A DNA stretch of 64,000 bases from Phorcus lineatus (GCA_921293015.1 OV121087.1:5220501-5284500); one strand, 5' to 3'. Positions 37,261-51,904 are shown, numbered from the stretch's first letter. Notes: generated by a model not told the origin, from the sequence alone. A program made the numbers and translations.

Positions 37261-39480
37261 AGTTTCTCTATAGAAAATAGTATTCGGCTTAAGAACTATG
37301 TTTAAAATTATTAAACTATGTATGGTGAGTAGTCATTTAGAGGACGACTATTCTCTCCCCACAATTCCTACACAGCATCTTAGATATAATATGATCTTCT
37401 TTTCGAACTTCGAAAAGATTCCCCTAGCCAATGAAAAACATTGAATGCATGAATAACAAATTTGGTGTCACACAAGCATTGTTTGCATTATAATACGATT
37501 TCCTTAGTCCGGTTTCCTTGGTGACTAATCATAACTTTGAACAATTCTAACCTGAATCCTAAAGCTGAAACAAGATCAAACAAGTTTTTCATTAATTCTG
37601 AGTTGTCCTGATGGTTGATTAGGGTCAGGACTTAGGGGTGAATGAGTTCTACAAAGTACACCTTCTATCATACACATTTGTTATATGATATTGCGCAAAC
37701 ATTATTTTGAAAATTACAATTAAAAAACAATTAATTTATCAATTACCATTAAGGTACTATACTTGTCAATGATAAAAAACGATTTCTAGTAATTTCATTT
37801 TGATACGAGAAAAGTAGACCCGAAACATATATGTTGCACACGAAACATGCTGAAAGTGTATCATCTAGGGTGAAACAACTTATTTAATTGTCTTTGAAGG
37901 TACTTGACAGGATGTCTTTTGGTGTGTGACGTGCTAAAGACGATGTTACCGACTCGTGAGTGTCAAAGGTTTAAGATGCCTTTCTATAGCAAAGAGACAG
38001 ACTTTTCTCAAATTTTCTCTTAATCAAGGACACTCTTTTGCGATTGATATTTCATCAGTATGTTTATCAATTGTTATAATTAATCTATAAAAATCCCACG
38101 TATATCAGCAGAACCCCCACTGAAGTATCACTACAAGAGTAGGGCAGTCAGCTACTGGTGAAGGCTAATACACATGGAGAGTAACAGGCAACATCATCAA
38201 CGACTATTTTCATGTATATTAAGATTTTTTTCTCGTTATAACGAGTTTTAAAATAGAAAATACATAATACAGATCTTGTAATTACGAATTATTTACTCGT
38301 AATTACGAGTTATGAAAGACAAAAGTAAACAAATATTATAATGTTCCACTGATAGTGGTTCGTAGTTATGTCACTGTTGTTTGTCGACTTGGATTTCCCT
38401 TACTTCCTTGTTTATTACCAGGGTGTCGGAGTATCGCAATGAACGGTTATAATAGTCAAATTCAGAAAAATAAAGAGATAAAATAAAGAGACTAAAGTCT
38501 TGAGCGAGTAGGCAAAGTTCAGATATATTTAGAAGATACAATCGGTAAATAAAAACCGTTTTTGACGCGATTATCTCTTCTAAATTTCCGATTTTTTCGT
38601 TCTGTTTACAGTATTTTACTCGTTAAGAATTACTATCCTTACGATTTATATATGCATCTTCCCGTTGAAACGATGTTGCGTGTCTCATTTTGATGTCACA
38701 TAAGTTAGATCATGTTTCTAAATGTATTTACGGACCTGCCATTAATACTCACAATTCTAGTTAACTGATATGGGAATGCCTTTTTCTCCGTATTTCACAA
38801 ATCATATTTCTTATTTCGTGTTATTGGTTTTACACTATGGTCATGCATCTATATGTGTATAAAGATACTGTTTGCAAATTATTTTTTTTATTCCATTGAT
38901 GATAATATACCATTCGAATTCGGTTTTCCAAAGACACATTATAGTTTTGTTCTTTTGTAGTTTTTATGATACCCTACAAATTCTTCTTATTCAACAAGTT
39001 TCTCTCTTGATCGATTAATTGTTGTTTTTATTCATAATCCTGGACATTGTCGTGCTGCAGGGACAATACACTAGAACACCTAGCATTGGGTAGCTTCTGT
39101 GAAAGCGTTGTTAGCTTCCATTACCCAACAAGAAATTTGAATAATAAAAAAATATCGGTCTTTTAGAGTTTAAATTGGTCGTGCTTTTTAAAAACAAAAA
39201 AGTTGTAAAACAACACTTCACATTAATTTTAGAAAAGGCGAATGGTTAGTTGTCAATACAGTGTCTGAAATGACTAAATCTATGGACTGTTGCAAGAGAC
39301 TAACGTCTTTCATCTGTTAACTTTTCCTAACTTAATGCATGGAGAAAATGTCTGTTTTTAGTATCCAGCATACACTTAGCAAAGTAGAAATATATCTAAG
39401 CTGAGAAAACGATCTATTGAACGGAATCAAACTGAAAATAAAACTCTGGCAAACTGTAAAAGTTAGAAAGCATAAAGCTG
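37260..39480. other. Intergenic A+T-rich DNA, nothing recognised
   Basis: A small inverted motif 'taactcgtaattacgagttat' occurs near 38293-38314. Otherwise only short frames. Confidence 0.5.
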
Positions 39481-41000
39481 ATTCAGTTCACGTTTTAAAT
39501 ACCAATAACAAAAGTGAGTTATTTCACGTGAACGCTCTTTGAAATTCCTAACGAGCAACAAAACCTTGCTTTGGAGTCGTACTGAATTTGGTCATACAAA
39601 TTACTCCTATTGTGAAGTTAGAAGATAAATAGGGTTTTATATTATATTATATAAACCATGTATATGTTTTCGGAAGTGATTGTGATCAAAATCGTTATGG
39701 GTAATAAAGGAGAAACAGGCATTCAATCTGTAAGGGAAAATGTCCTTTTATTACTGACTAATTAAAAAGATCTCGTCAGACAGCTATTGGAAAATGACTA
39801 CGGAATTAAAGGTCTTGAGTCTTACTGAATTTGATCATGAAAATTACTCCTCTTATGAGGTTTGAAGATAAAAAGTGTTTACAGATTATATGAGCCATTT
39901 ATATGCTTTGTCAACTGATTGTGACCAACATTGTTGTGAGGAATAAACGAGAAACAGGCAATCTGTAATGGAAAATTTTCATTTTATTACATACCAATTG
40001 CAAATATCTTGTCAGACAGATGTTGGAAAATGACTACGGAATTAAAGCATCATTTCATTGATGGTTGGTTGATTGACAAGGTCATATATGCCTCTAACAA
40101 AGCTAAAGAAGAGTCACTTGACTTGTTAGATCACTTTCACATTTTTAACTACATTAGGGTAAGAGGTAATTACATTTGATCCATGGGTCTAACATGTTGA
40201 TGGGTATTGATCTGGTTTTTACTGTGTATTGTGATCCTAAATATCCTCTGGACTACAGAAATCACAGTAGTGATGACAAGACGGAACCTCAAAGATTAAA
40301 TGTCCTGAAAAAAATAATTTACTCTTCGTAACATTGAAGTGTAAAAAGGTCAGTTAAACTCCAACTGCATTGAAATACTTTTGAGCATAAAAATCAAATG
40401 ATCATAGTGACCTCTTCTCAAAATAATGCCATGAAAGCATGATAGATTAAAGGCCTTTCATTTTGTAGTTGTTCAATTATCTTCCTTTACGATCGATCCC
40501 TGTTTCTCATACCAGCATCTCACATTCTCGGATTAATCTTCCCACATTGATTTCCTACACTGAATCAATCAGGGTGCCTCATTCACGATGGATGTTGGAT
40601 TACATATTACATTGGTCGATGTTAAAATAGATGAACATAAGGGAAATTGTAGAGGTTAAGACGCTTTTTTAAGTTTGGTATAATTGCGTGCGAAAGAAAT
40701 GCTAATTGGTTTTATATTACAGTTGAATAAAGTTTACGATAATGCTTTTAGCCTATAAGGAAACCGTTTGTATCTAAAATTTCAAATATATGTGTTTCAT
40801 TACTAATGTAGGTTTAATTTTGTTTCAACTTAAAAACATTGAAATCTGTCTACTCTCACCGGACACTATATTTGGTACCTTAAATGATACAATTGAAATC
40901 AGAACTTAAACCATGCATGCTTAACCTCTTTGTTTTTCATAGGGGGGTGTTTTGTACTCGTTGCAGAGGTAATATATTAACGCGTCGAACATGCATTGTG
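39480..41000 (+). repeat. Blocks G and H, diverged copy
   Basis: G: 39990-40230 matches 33480-33700 and 46290-46500. H: 40250-40640 matches 45170-45545, sharing 'tcaattatcttcctttacgatcgatcc', 'acattgatttcctacactgaatcaatca' and 'tgcctcattcacgatgga'. H-post: 40680-41000 matches 45600-45930 ('ttaacctctttgtttttcata', 'gttttgtactcgtt'). The H splice-donor site seen at 45543 is replaced here by 'gttaaaatagatg'. Confidence 0.7.
39571..40048 (+). repeat. Local tandem duplication, about 239-bp period, two copies
   Basis: 39571-39810 and 39813-40048 share 'gtactgaatttggtcat', 'gagaaacaggca', 'atctgtaa', 'gtcagacag' and 'ttggaaaatgactacggaattaaag' in order, about 80% identical. It lies inside block G. 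Confidence 0.8.
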
Positions 41001-42119
41001 TATTAAATTATAACCTATATAGATAAACTATATTTATCATCACGTTTTATGATACTATGTTTTATCTTAAGTATTAATATCAAACTTAAGAAAATATTCG
41101 ATCTTCAATGAATACGTATATATATTTTGCTGATGCAGCACAAACTGTTTTCAAAATTTAGCATATTGATGATACGTGTACCATCTACAGCTTAGTTAAA
41201 ACACAGACAGAAACTATTTTGTCACTCACTCAAACTACGTGTTGTTACTACTACCATTACTATTCTATTATTTGTACTAATACAGATTATGCATTATCTT
41301 TGTGTCTATTGTTTATAGAATTAGAGTAAGTAAGAAAATGTGACAGCTGCAATAAAATATATAATTATTCGTCATCCACAAAAAAAGTTTAATACAAGAA
41401 TATGACATTGAATTTCAATTTAGCTCAATGTAAAGAACAACTATTGAATGAAATTCCTCACAAAGGGAATGATCATATGCCTTTCAACATAAAACTGTCT
41501 TTTATGCATCGATACATATATATTTCACCAGAATGCTATGATGTAGAGAGGTAGAGTTGCTGTCTTTATTCAGCAGTATGCGTGGGACGAAAACATTTAA
41601 CAGTTAAATATTTGCTCAATGATGACTTTGCAGTACGCATTTGATAAATTAGTACCAAAATAGACTATTCTTGCTGCAGTTTTTCGTGTTCTATATGTAA
41701 ACAGATGGATGTCAGATTAAATAATGAGATATTGTTGATATATACGCTGTGGTTAGGAATGCTGTCAGTATGAGAAGAAGGGTAAATTAGATATTATTTA
41801 TCACTGCTAAGAACCTTTAAAGTGATAATCAAGATGTATTTATGAACAATAATATTTAACCTGAATGTACATTACCAACACATGTTTTAGTCTGATTTTT
41901 TAAATTTGTCCTCGTCGTGAACAAGGGCACATTGTAAATAGATTGGGATTCATTTATAGCTTGTCATATCATATGTAACTTTCATTTTACAAAACGTCCT
42001 ACGAGGACATAAATGACCATTGTTTGCACTGGTGTATAAGCAGAACATACAAAGTGTTATCTGATATCAAAAAATATTATTGATATTTTAAATGCATTTT
42101 CAGTGATGTTTCAGATATC

Positions 42120-43860
42120 ATTCGGAATTCCCGCAGGCTGTTCTGATAAATGTCAACCTTGTTTTAAACTTGAACAAGTTTAAAACAATACCCTCACATT
42201 ACTTATACAATAGGCAAAATGAAAAAAATTCAAATTATCTCGTAACACTTTTTCTAGCAAAGAAGAAATGTATTGATTCTGTCAAAGCGATCTTAAACCG
42301 AATATTGATCTGAATTTAACATTCAAATCAAAATCTTGGAAACTTTAAATTTTTTAAAGCAATATACTAATTCAGCTCACGTTTCAAATACCAATAGCAC
42401 TTTAAGTCATTTCCCACGAACCCTTGGGGCATTTCGAAAGTGAAAAAAACTTTGCTCTGAATTCAGACTGGATTTGGTAATGCATATTATATATAATGTT
42501 TTATTGCGAAGTTAACAGAACTCTGGCATTTAAGATAACACGTATTGCTTTTCTATCCAATGTGATCACATTGTGAACTAAATTATTATGGGAAATCAAT
42601 GATAAACAGACATACGATCGATGGATAGGAATTGACCCGTGATTACAAATCAATTGCAAACACCTAACAGGACCGATAGAATAAATTATCGCTTTCTTGA
42701 TAGTTAATTGAGAAGGGCAGATATTCCTCTATCTCAGATAATGAACAGTCACTTGAGTTTCATAGCACTTTGAAACTTTGTAAAGAACAAGATTATGAGG
42801 AATCAACATTTGATCCATGGCTAAAACAGTGTTATTGTTATTGTCCTTGAATCCACTAATCATGCGTTCTGCAATAATGGATTTTGATGCTCGTAGAAAA
42901 AGGCATTATCTTCAATCATGCAATAAAGTTTGATGACAAGAATTGACTATATATTACAAAGAACGTAATTGGTTTGACATTGATGTAGAGACAATGTTAT
43001 AAAAATGAACACATGCTGAAAGTTTGACATTCTATTGTGATAAGAAATTTCGTTGCAAATGTTTGGTCGTAAACATTCATATGAACTAGTTTGTGAAAAC
43101 TTTGTGAAATCTTAGTACTGAGAATATCCAAATTTTTTCAGGGATATTGTCACTGTAGTGTTGCATCCCAAAGACTGTCTTTGCTTTTCCATGGGTTTTA
43201 TATAGACTTTCGTGGTGATGTAGTCAGGTGGACAGTCAATCTTAATCAACTTTATTGTGGGTCAAAAAGCAAGTACAGCTGATATTTTCAGACATGTCAT
43301 TATTGTTTTCAAGTATGGGTTGGTTATGTGTTATATGCCGTCTACATAATTATATGTATTGCATTTCATATTGCTTTTGGACAGCATTTATTCCTTTATA
43401 TGTATATTTCGCAGTAGGTACATGTACATATGAATTCAAATTGAAATGACATGATTTTGTTTTTGTAAGAAATTTTTTAGAATTTATTTTTTCCAATTCG
43501 GCTTATTTAGTAGAAAAACAGCACCTGTCCTGTCTGTTAATAAAGACAGATATGAAATCAACTTAAAATCATAAGCCAGATTTCACACAAAGTTAACACA
43601 TGGTAACTGAGATATACTTTCTTAGATATATTTCAAATATTACACCATGTATAAACTGAATTTTAGTTTATCATTTTGAAACTCTTTTATACTCGTTTGC
43701 CTAGTAAACCTCATGTACAAATATACTGCTATAAATGTGAGTCAGTGATTGCATGTTCCAGTACTAATATAGTCCTCATTATTCTCTGATGACCTCATCA
43801 AATCTCTTTTCCATACTTTCGCATCAAAGTTTTTTTTATTGTATTGTAAATTTTAAAAAT
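42120..43860 (+). repeat. Blocks G, T, E and J, diverged copy
   Basis: 42178 'tttaaaacaataccctcacattac', 42367 'cagctcacgtttcaaataccaatag', 42640-42850 G core, 42887 T segment and 42951-43090 ('attacaaagaacgtaattggtttgacattgat', related to block E at 9170 and 28090). A short E remnant lies at 43220, and J at 43740-43830. The 43255-43449 frame inside is not shared with other copies. Confidence 0.7.
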
Positions 43861-44194
43861 ATTACAACAAACTGTGATACATAAATATTAATACATAAAT
43901 ACATAAATAGTGTTTCATTTTCAGTATATATACATGCTGCAATAAAAATCTGCAAAGAAGGACCAAGTTTTATGAAACACTGAATTAACATCTTGATGTA
44001 CTATATGTATGAAAGGAAAATTATATGATTTTTGAATTGAGTCGTGTTTAGATGTTTCAAACTATCAGACTCTTGTCCTCATCATTAAATATTACTGGTT
44101 AACATTTACTTACATACTGAAGAAGTAATGTCCAGTATTACGCTTTTACCAGATTTGCTTCTCTTTCTGAAATATCAATTACGTTGTTTTATCG

Positions 44195-44470
44195 TTTAAA
44201 TAGTTGTTTCATCATTCTTTTATTCTGTTTCATATAATTTTCATAAATTATTGGAAATGTCACATTCAAAATTCATATACATTGCCAAGAGATATATACA
44301 TTATTAACAGCAATGCTACTTGTAAAATGTTTTACGGGCATGCTGCAGGCACTGCATTGAGACACCAATTAACTTTATACTTTCCCCTTAATTAAGGTAA
44401 CAGTATTAGAGTTCTTCAGTGCTTCAATCTTGTTGCTCACCATTACGTGACAGGTAATAATGAACCGTTA
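44195..44470 (+). repeat. Block P, copy 2
   Basis: 'ttcataaattattggaaatgtcacattcaaaattc' aligns to 48953-48990 and 21135-21175. 'caccattacgtgacag' (44438) aligns to 21602 and 49171. Confidence 0.55.
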
Positions 44471-45159
44471 AATAATTCGGTTTTTCTGTTGGTGCTTAAT
44501 CAGGATAATGATGAATCAAATTATTATGTTTATTCTAATGCTTATATGTAGACACAGTGAAGTGTGATGATTCAGGTATTATTATTATCGCTGCAAGAAT
44601 TGAAACACAACCTTATCCCTTAGACAAGAAGTTTCTCAAATTACGTCACAGATCTTACATTGATTTGTTTTGACTGACAAGCTGCTGTGTGATTTTCCCT
44701 CATAATCATTTAGTGTAAAAAAAAGATGATATCAATCAAAAATGAAATCAAGGATACACTGTGAACAAGCTGACTTTTCTTGCATCTAGCTACAGTAAAT
44801 ATTGAAAGTCAAATTAGTATTGTAATCAGATAATGTCTCTTTGAAAAATAACAATCGCCTCTTTATAAAATCGTGAGAGTTCATGCAAAGTATCATTGTA
44901 GTCAACGTCGTGGTAGTAATATTACAATATTAATTATAATTCATTCAAGAACATATAGTTCAAAATCTTTTCGTCATTTTCATCTAAACGTCTATAATTA
45001 GTTATCTTTCTGATGTCTGTATGAGAATCTGAAGGGTTCTTCTGCTTCAGTTACAAAATCAATTTTGAACAACTTCTTTAAAAATTTAAGGGTTGCATAA
45101 ATGTTCAATGATGATGTATATATAGGCTATTGTAAAGGTGCATATCAAACATTTTTTTG

Positions 45160-47170
45160 CATAGAATAAACCTCGGGACTACAATAATCCAAATACTGCT
45201 GATAAGACAAAACCCTCAAAGAGTAAATTACCTTGAAATTATCATTAATTTTAAGTTTAATCAACTCAGTAAACAACCCATCTGCATTGAATTGATTTTG
45301 AGAATAAAGATATAATAATAACTTTTCTTAAAACAATGCCATGAGAATTATCGTAGATTAAAGGCCTTCCTTCTATGATCATGCAATTATCCTCCTCTAT
45401 GATTGATCCGATGTTTCTGATACAAGCATCTAACATTCTCACAGCTTCCAACATTGATTTACTACACTGGATCAATCATGGTACCTCATTCACGGTGGAT
45501 CATGTATTCTGAAGACTTTTACATGGGTCGATGATAAGATGGGTGAGTAAAATAGAAATCAATGAAACAGTCTAAATATGGTGTACCCTGCTTCGTTAAA
45601 TTTAGTAGTCTCGCGTGTGAAAGGATTGTTCTTGGGTTTTTATTACAATTGAATAAAGGTTATCAAAATTATTTTTTTCAATAAAAAAATAAATGTTTAC
45701 CATTATCATATACAAATGGTGTTTTGTTTCGTTACTTATATTGGTTAAATTTCGTCTTGCCTTTTAAAAAATCAAAACGCATTTCATTCCTCAAAACAGT
45801 CGATTTGGAACCTTTATGAGAACGTCAGAAAGTCATAACTAGAACCTTTAGGGTTTAACCTCTTTGTTCTTCATAGGAGGTGTTTTTGTACTCGTTACTC
45901 AGAAGTTGTCAAGGCGTGAACCTGCATCGTACATCAAAATAGAATATATACAGATACTGAATGAATCATTGATATTCATATAGAAATATCCTTTTAATTA
46001 AGAATTGATTATAATGATCCTGTGGAGAAAATCAATGTTAGTATCTACACCGAGAGATCATTCTTATTTCCCAAGGGCTATTCTGATCAATTTCAATCTC
46101 TTTTACACAAATTTAAAACTATACCCTTACATTACTTGTACATTGGTCAAAATAAGAAGGTTTTGAAATAAAAACATCTAAATATATAAAAATAAATAAA
46201 TAGTCCCGTCAGTTAAAGGAACCATTGCAATTTCAGATAATAAATAACAAACTTAATATCGATGGAGGGGAATTGCCGGGTGATCACAGACCAATTGCAA
46301 AGATCTTGTCTGAAAGCTGAATAAAAAGAACCGACGGAATTAAAGCATAACTTTTGTGATGGTTGATGAACAAGGTCAGACATGCCTCTATTATATCAAA
46401 GCCAACAGAAAGTCATTTGAGTTTGTAGGGCACTTTGTAAGGAAACAAGAGTAAGAGGTGATTAACATTTTATCCATGGGTCAAAGATTTTATTTGTATT
46501 GATCTTCGTTCAACTTATAACGCATTTTATAGAACAAGATGTTGACGATCTCGGGAAAAGACATTATCTTCAATCAGTTTGATGATAAGAGTTGACTATT
46601 TATTAAAAGAACATTATAGTTCTACACTGATGTAGATCAAAAGTGATACAACGTAACAAATATATTAAAAGTTTGACATTCCTTTTGATGAGAATGTACA
46701 TTGCAAACCTTTGGCCCTAAGACATTCATCTGGACAATGTCAATTTAAGTCAAAAAGTAAACAGCCGAATGGATCTTTAATTATGACTATCGGCTACAGT
46801 CAATCTCTAATCAACTTCCTTGGAAATAAATAATCATGAAACAGTTTACGTTTCATTGAAAGTGATACTTTCTATAAGCAAATAGAAGTTAGCAATTTTG
46901 ACAATTACGTCTTCATACTTTTATGTGACACACTACTATATATAGAAAAGAAGCATGGCAATATATGAAGGATAAAATTATTTCAATTTGTTTTAATCTT
47001 TGAAGTATATCACTTACTATCTAAAAATTAGAATTGACATAAAATAAATTTTCTTCCTTCTTACCTGATGTTAGATACTAATGGTCGTGAACACACTAAA
47101 TTTCAGTATAAATTGCCTGAAGTATTATAGTAATTAAAAGTTAGATATCTAAATGTTATTGGTAATCGTA
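45160..47170 (+). repeat. Blocks H, H-post, G, T and E, copy
   Basis: H 45170-45545, H-post 45600-45930, G 46080-46500, T 46520-46600, E 46600-46830 ('gactatcggctacagtcaatctctaatcaacttccttggaaa'), and an E-distal part to 47170 matching 19500-19690. This is the clearest compact unit: P (44.2), H, G, T, E, J (47.5), P (48.6) recur in about 4.4 kb. Confidence 0.75.
45399..45512 (+). CDS. Small ORF in block H, 37 codons
   Basis: ATG to TGA, beginning MIDPMFLIQASNILT. It lies 30 bp upstream of AAGATGG|GTGAGTAAA (donor at 45543), the same exon edge as F1 at 13795. The H copy at 40.5 kb breaks this frame with an indel and a stop. There is no family and no TATA at the F spacing; weak. Confidence 0.15.
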   Translation: MIDPMFLIQASNILTASNIDLLHWINHGTSFTVDHVF

Positions 47171-47509
47171 TGGTGTGGGAGAGGGGAACTAATACTCTTG
47201 ACACAAATATAAGTTTGCGATTTGTGTTTGGTAATATCAAAGATAAAATTGTTATATATCAATGACTTCTTATTAACATCATAACTTTTAAGGCACATCA
47301 GTACAGTCACCTGTTCAATGCCAGCACAGCATGCACGTTAGATGACACCCTATACTTTATTATCCTACGTAAACTTTTAACATATGTGAAGGTATATTGT
47401 ATCATCTTGAAAACATTTTGTTCTTGCAATTAATATGTAGATCATCAATTACCTTTCAGGATTCGTATTTGATTAGACAATTTGTTGATGTTGATATGTA
47501 ATCTTGTAT

Positions 47510-47760
47510 AAACGGCAGGCAAGTGTAAAAAGAAAGCATGACATAAAATATCAAGCTTATAAGGTTTAGTGATCATTACACATCTCTTGCATATTTAATT
47601 CTCCTATTATACCTCGTCTACAAATGAACATCAGATTCAAAGAGCACGTATTTTAGTACCAATATAGTCTTTGATCTTTGATATCCTCATGAACTTATTT
47701 TAGTACCTGCCATTAAATCAGAGGGTTTTTTACATTACTAAGTTTAATGCTCCTAATAGA
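47510..47760 (+). repeat. Block J, copy 3
   Basis: 'aacggcaggcaagtgtaaaaagaaagcatga' and 'ttttagtaccaatatagtctttgat' match 35089 and 35230; the second also matches 43761. Confidence 0.7.
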
Positions 47761-47934
47761 TTAACAACATTTTGCAACAAATTATGACACCTTTTAACTG
47801 TCGTAACATCGTTACCTAAATAAGTTTCTTTCAGTAGAAGGAAAGTGAAGTTACGGTACCATGTAAGCTCAATAAATTTCGATGAATGAAATCGGACGTT
47901 AAGCGCATATGTGTTAATATTGAGAACTCTTATC

Positions 47935-48290
47935 ACTATATATTTGAATTACATCGAAAACTGACAAAATCATGTTTACATTGAAGCGCACTGACATTTT
48001 ATCATATATTTCAATTAATTAATAAACGAAAGTGCAGACCTATCATATTGTCAAAACGCAAACGTATCCAAATTAGTTCAATATTTCATTCATGAAACAA
48101 AAAGTCTTTACACTATATATTCGAATCTAAATTATATCGGAAACTGACAAACAAACTCTTGCTTACATTGAAGCTCACTGACATTTTATCATATATTTCA
48201 ATTTATTGATAAATGAAAGTTTTGGCCTTTCATATTGTCAAAATGCAAACGTATCCAAATTAGTTCGATCTTTCATTCATGATACAAAAC
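47935..48290 (+). repeat. Tandem duplication, about 177-bp period, two copies
   Basis: 47935-48108 and 48111-48290 share 'cactgacattttatcatatatttcaatt', 'catattgtcaaaa', 'gcaaacgtatccaaattagttc' and 'tttcattcatga', about 88% identical. It lies between blocks J and P. Confidence 0.85.
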
Positions 48291-48599
48291 AATTTGCATA
48301 CAGACGATATGTTTGCATTAAGTTGCCTTCTTGTTACTTTACTTTTCACTTTGTGTCATGTTTCTGTTAAGTATCTGTCATGGTTTGTGTAAATATGTAT
48401 AAATTGTGCATACCAAGGAAAGGGTGTTCTAAGTTGGGCAACTTGTTCCAAATCTGATTCTTTATGTAGAAAATATGTTTAAACCAAAACAACGTCCCTA
48501 AACATACACGTTTCAAGTAATCAAAGCACTTCTATTGTGAATGTTGCCACGTAAACCGATTTGTTCCCAATAAATGATCGTGTTACTTCAATATAGATT

Positions 48600-49210
48600 A
48601 ATCCCTAAATCTCTAATAACAGTTAATTATTGATATCTAGATCAATTGACAGCAGAAATGTGAGAAGTAAATAGTCTTAATCAGTGATTATTATTGATTA
48701 TCCTCTACATTGCCAATTAGAATCGTGCGGTTTTCTCACCATATCAAACTGTAAATGTGTGTTTATGCAATTAGTTACTTATGGTTTAACGTTTCCTATT
48801 GAGTATTTATACAGTCCCTTTTAGCTATTTTGACTGCACGTGAACTACACACATAACAAGTAAAGAAAACAATTAACGAATATGCTTTTAAAAAACTCTG
48901 TTTAACCGTGCCACTATAATTAGTAGCCTCATTTTGTTTCTTTCCTCTATGTGATTTTGATGAATTATTTGAAGTGTAACATTCAACTTCGTATAAATTA
49001 TCTAGAGAAATATACATCACATATCCATATCTACTAATTAACAATAATGTACCTGTTGAATGTACATGTACATGTAAAAGCAGCGAAGGGGCGTAGGAAT
49101 GACACCATTTATGTATTCCCCAGAAGGAAATGTGAAGTATATTGTACTTTGGTACTATTTTCCCAACATTACGTGACAGAAAGATAACTTTTGGATAGTT
49201 ATACCCTCGC
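48600..49210 (+). repeat. Block P, copy 3
   Basis: 'ttgattatcctctacattgccaattagaatcgtgcggttttctcac' and 'gaagtgtaacattcaactt' align to 20943-21170. 'acattacgtgacagaaagataacttttggatagttatacc' aligns to 21604-21645. A SINE-like 'atggtttaacgtttcc' fragment sits at 48780. Confidence 0.65.
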
Positions 49211-51590
49211 TGCCATTCCTTTCATCTGTCCATCACATTGTCTCTGAAACGAATTGTTGAAATGTAATTAATCCAGACAAATGTTATCATTATGATATGA
49301 CGATATGCCGTTTGTATGTTAGGGTCCCTACTGTGCTTAAATTGACCTTTATTTTTTAGTAATTCCATCCCAGTTTCACATTTTTTTGTTCTGCGCATAA
49401 CTCTGAGACTAACTGTTGGCTTTCAAAGAAACATGACACATGTAATAACTTAGATATGTTTACAGGTTTTGTATGTTTGCATAGTCATTGAATAGTCACT
49501 CTTTTCATAAAGACATGTAGAATGTTGCTAGAAGGGAGAACACTGCGTCAGTTTTAGCTGAAGTAAAAAAATACACTTAAACAGAAGTAAAGACAGCTAT
49601 GCTCATAGTAGCGACGAATTTATTTTCAAGTCGTTTTAAAGATTTGATTATTTTTGTATAGTTTAGAAAACAGCCAATACTCTCTTTTTGAATGATTGTC
49701 ATTTTTCTCTTATCTGTAGTGTGACTGTCAATATCACTTTTTGAAATTCAAAAACAAGATCCAAAGACAACAGCAGTGTTAAATACCTCTAATCTAATGT
49801 TGCGTTATAGCATAGTGGTCATTTCAATTAGATTATTCAGATTTTGATTTAATTTGAGTTTTAAGTACATATATCCATCTTCACCACTCAACGTTCTTCA
49901 TAATAATTGCTTTTTTGTTCAATGGCTGGACAATTATTTTGTTAAATGTAATAACTTTCAAACTCCTTCAAAATCAATTGCAAATCATTATGTACTGCTA
50001 TGTTTTTAATCTTTATCACAAATCAATTCATTCGTATTAGAGTGCGAATGCACGATATTACATTTTATAAGCAACTATTTTCTAGATATGATTTAATGTT
50101 GAGACTAAAAAGTGAAGATAGAATGTTAAATACAATATAGTATGTTAACACGGCCAAATACATCACATTTCGAATAGAGAACGAGTCTATTACCAGCAAT
50201 TGTTACTTACAAGGAACAGTGATATCATAACATAAAAGAAACAGATATGGATGATGGATCTTCTGTCAAAAAGGCCTAACTTCAAAGCGTCATACAAACT
50301 TCCTGCATATAAAACTGTCAAATAAACAGAGATTTTTCCTTATGCATATATTGACACAATACACGGATACATAAATAAAACGGAGATACGCCATTACATA
50401 AAGCATAGTATTTTGAATGTCAAGCAGATAAAATATTAATCATTACTGTGTGTTCTATTTTGAGAAGAGAAGCATTATAGAATACCACATTTACACTGTT
50501 AATTGCATCTTGAAGCCAATGTCCCATGTATTTACTGTTACCTTACGATGCATTTGATTATGTATTTAACATAAATACAGGTCAGCCAAAAACAAACTAT
50601 TACGAGTACATTTTAAGACACGGTATATTATTACATATCGGTCTCAAGCTACCAATCGGAGAATAATGGGTGATTTGTTTGCAATGAATGCCATTAGTGA
50701 CTAAAATCAGTTAAGATTCTTCTATAGATAGAAAGAGTTGGGGTTTGTGAAATGCACCGAAGGTTTTATAATGACCATTAATCAACAACATTTTTACATT
50801 TCAGATACATTTCCCTTAATTCACATAATTTGGTTTGTTATTTATCTTTTGTTTCAGTTAAGGGAATGTAAGAGGCAGAGATTTGACGAATTTCAGCAAC
50901 TGACATCATTAAATAACTTATTACACAGTAGATGTTTCTATTGTCACGTGCATATTAACTTCTAAAAGATTAAAAAAGAAAAGCAGCATGTTAAGGTAAA
51001 TTCTTAACTATATATTCATACAAAGTATTTTACTTTTAAGGTCACATGTTTGACCATATATGTATTTTATACATGTAACGTGAAATAAGCACATGTAACA
51101 TGTTCGGAGAAATAACTAAAATCAGTTAATAATAAATTTTGTTTTGCAATAGAGCTGTAAATTCACGATTGCTATTCTTCTCATTGGTTTCCGATTACCA
51201 ATCAGATTGAGTACCCCATTGGCAAGAGCAAATTGTCTTTCATGACCATTTAACATTGATTGATGAAGAGTGTGTTATTCCTGAAGTTTCAGTGTGGGTG
51301 TTTATAGCACACATTGATCAATTAAATCAATGGAGTAGCAGACGAATTACAACTTAGTCTACAGGCTCACTGGTGTTTTTGCACATTACAAAACTTACTG
51401 AAATGTTATGTTGTGACACTACACTAGTTTGAAGACACATTATACTCCAATATGTTACTGCACTAGTTAGTTTTTATAACTTGGGTGATTTTAGATGTTA
51501 AAGGTAATTTTATTTTTATAAATTATAACTTTTTTACTTTCTATATCAGCTTATAATCACCTCTCTGATATCTTGCTGATGTTTTACAGA
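49210..51590. other. Intergenic A+T-rich DNA, nothing recognised
   Basis: Only short frames, for example 50738-50965 (75 codons, no recognisable domain). No A-D blocks follow P here, unlike at 21.9 kb. Confidence 0.5.
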
Positions 51591-51695
51591 CTTCGTCCTG
51601 TCTCATATGTTTTTGCTCTTGCAGCCATTTTCATTTCATTAATCTCACGCCACTAATGGAGAAATGTTGCCAAAGTGGCGTTAAACAATAACTCT
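51590..51695 (+). mobile_element. SINE 3'-end fragment
   Basis: 'ctcttgcagccattttcatttcattaatctcacgccactaatggag...ttgccaaagtggcgttaaaca' has the 'ggcgttaaac' end seen at 7250. A related 'ccgccacgaactaatggag' lies at 52804. Confidence 0.5.
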
Positions 51696-51904
51696 ACAAT
51701 AACTGAAATGTTATCAAACGTACAAACTATCGCTTTAAGAACGACAATATTGTGAAATTGATTTTCCTCACAGGTTTATCTACATGACATCTATTATTAC
51801 TGTAGTGGTAATATTATCTTAGTGTTTTTATATTTTTTTCAGGATTTTTGGCAAATCAAAGATTTGCACATATGAAAACTCAAAGAAGGGGTTAAAACTA
51901 TAGC

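Noticed and set aside
38293..38314. Short palindrome 'taactcgtaattacgagttat'
   Set aside because: Short and A+T-rich, with no repeats around it; no function can be supported.
39571..40048. CRISPR-like or satellite array
   Set aside because: Only two long diverged copies, no regular short repeats or spacers.
45266..45475. Minus-strand frame in block H
   Set aside because: Starts at TTG, and the H copy at 40.5 kb has a stop and an indel in that frame.
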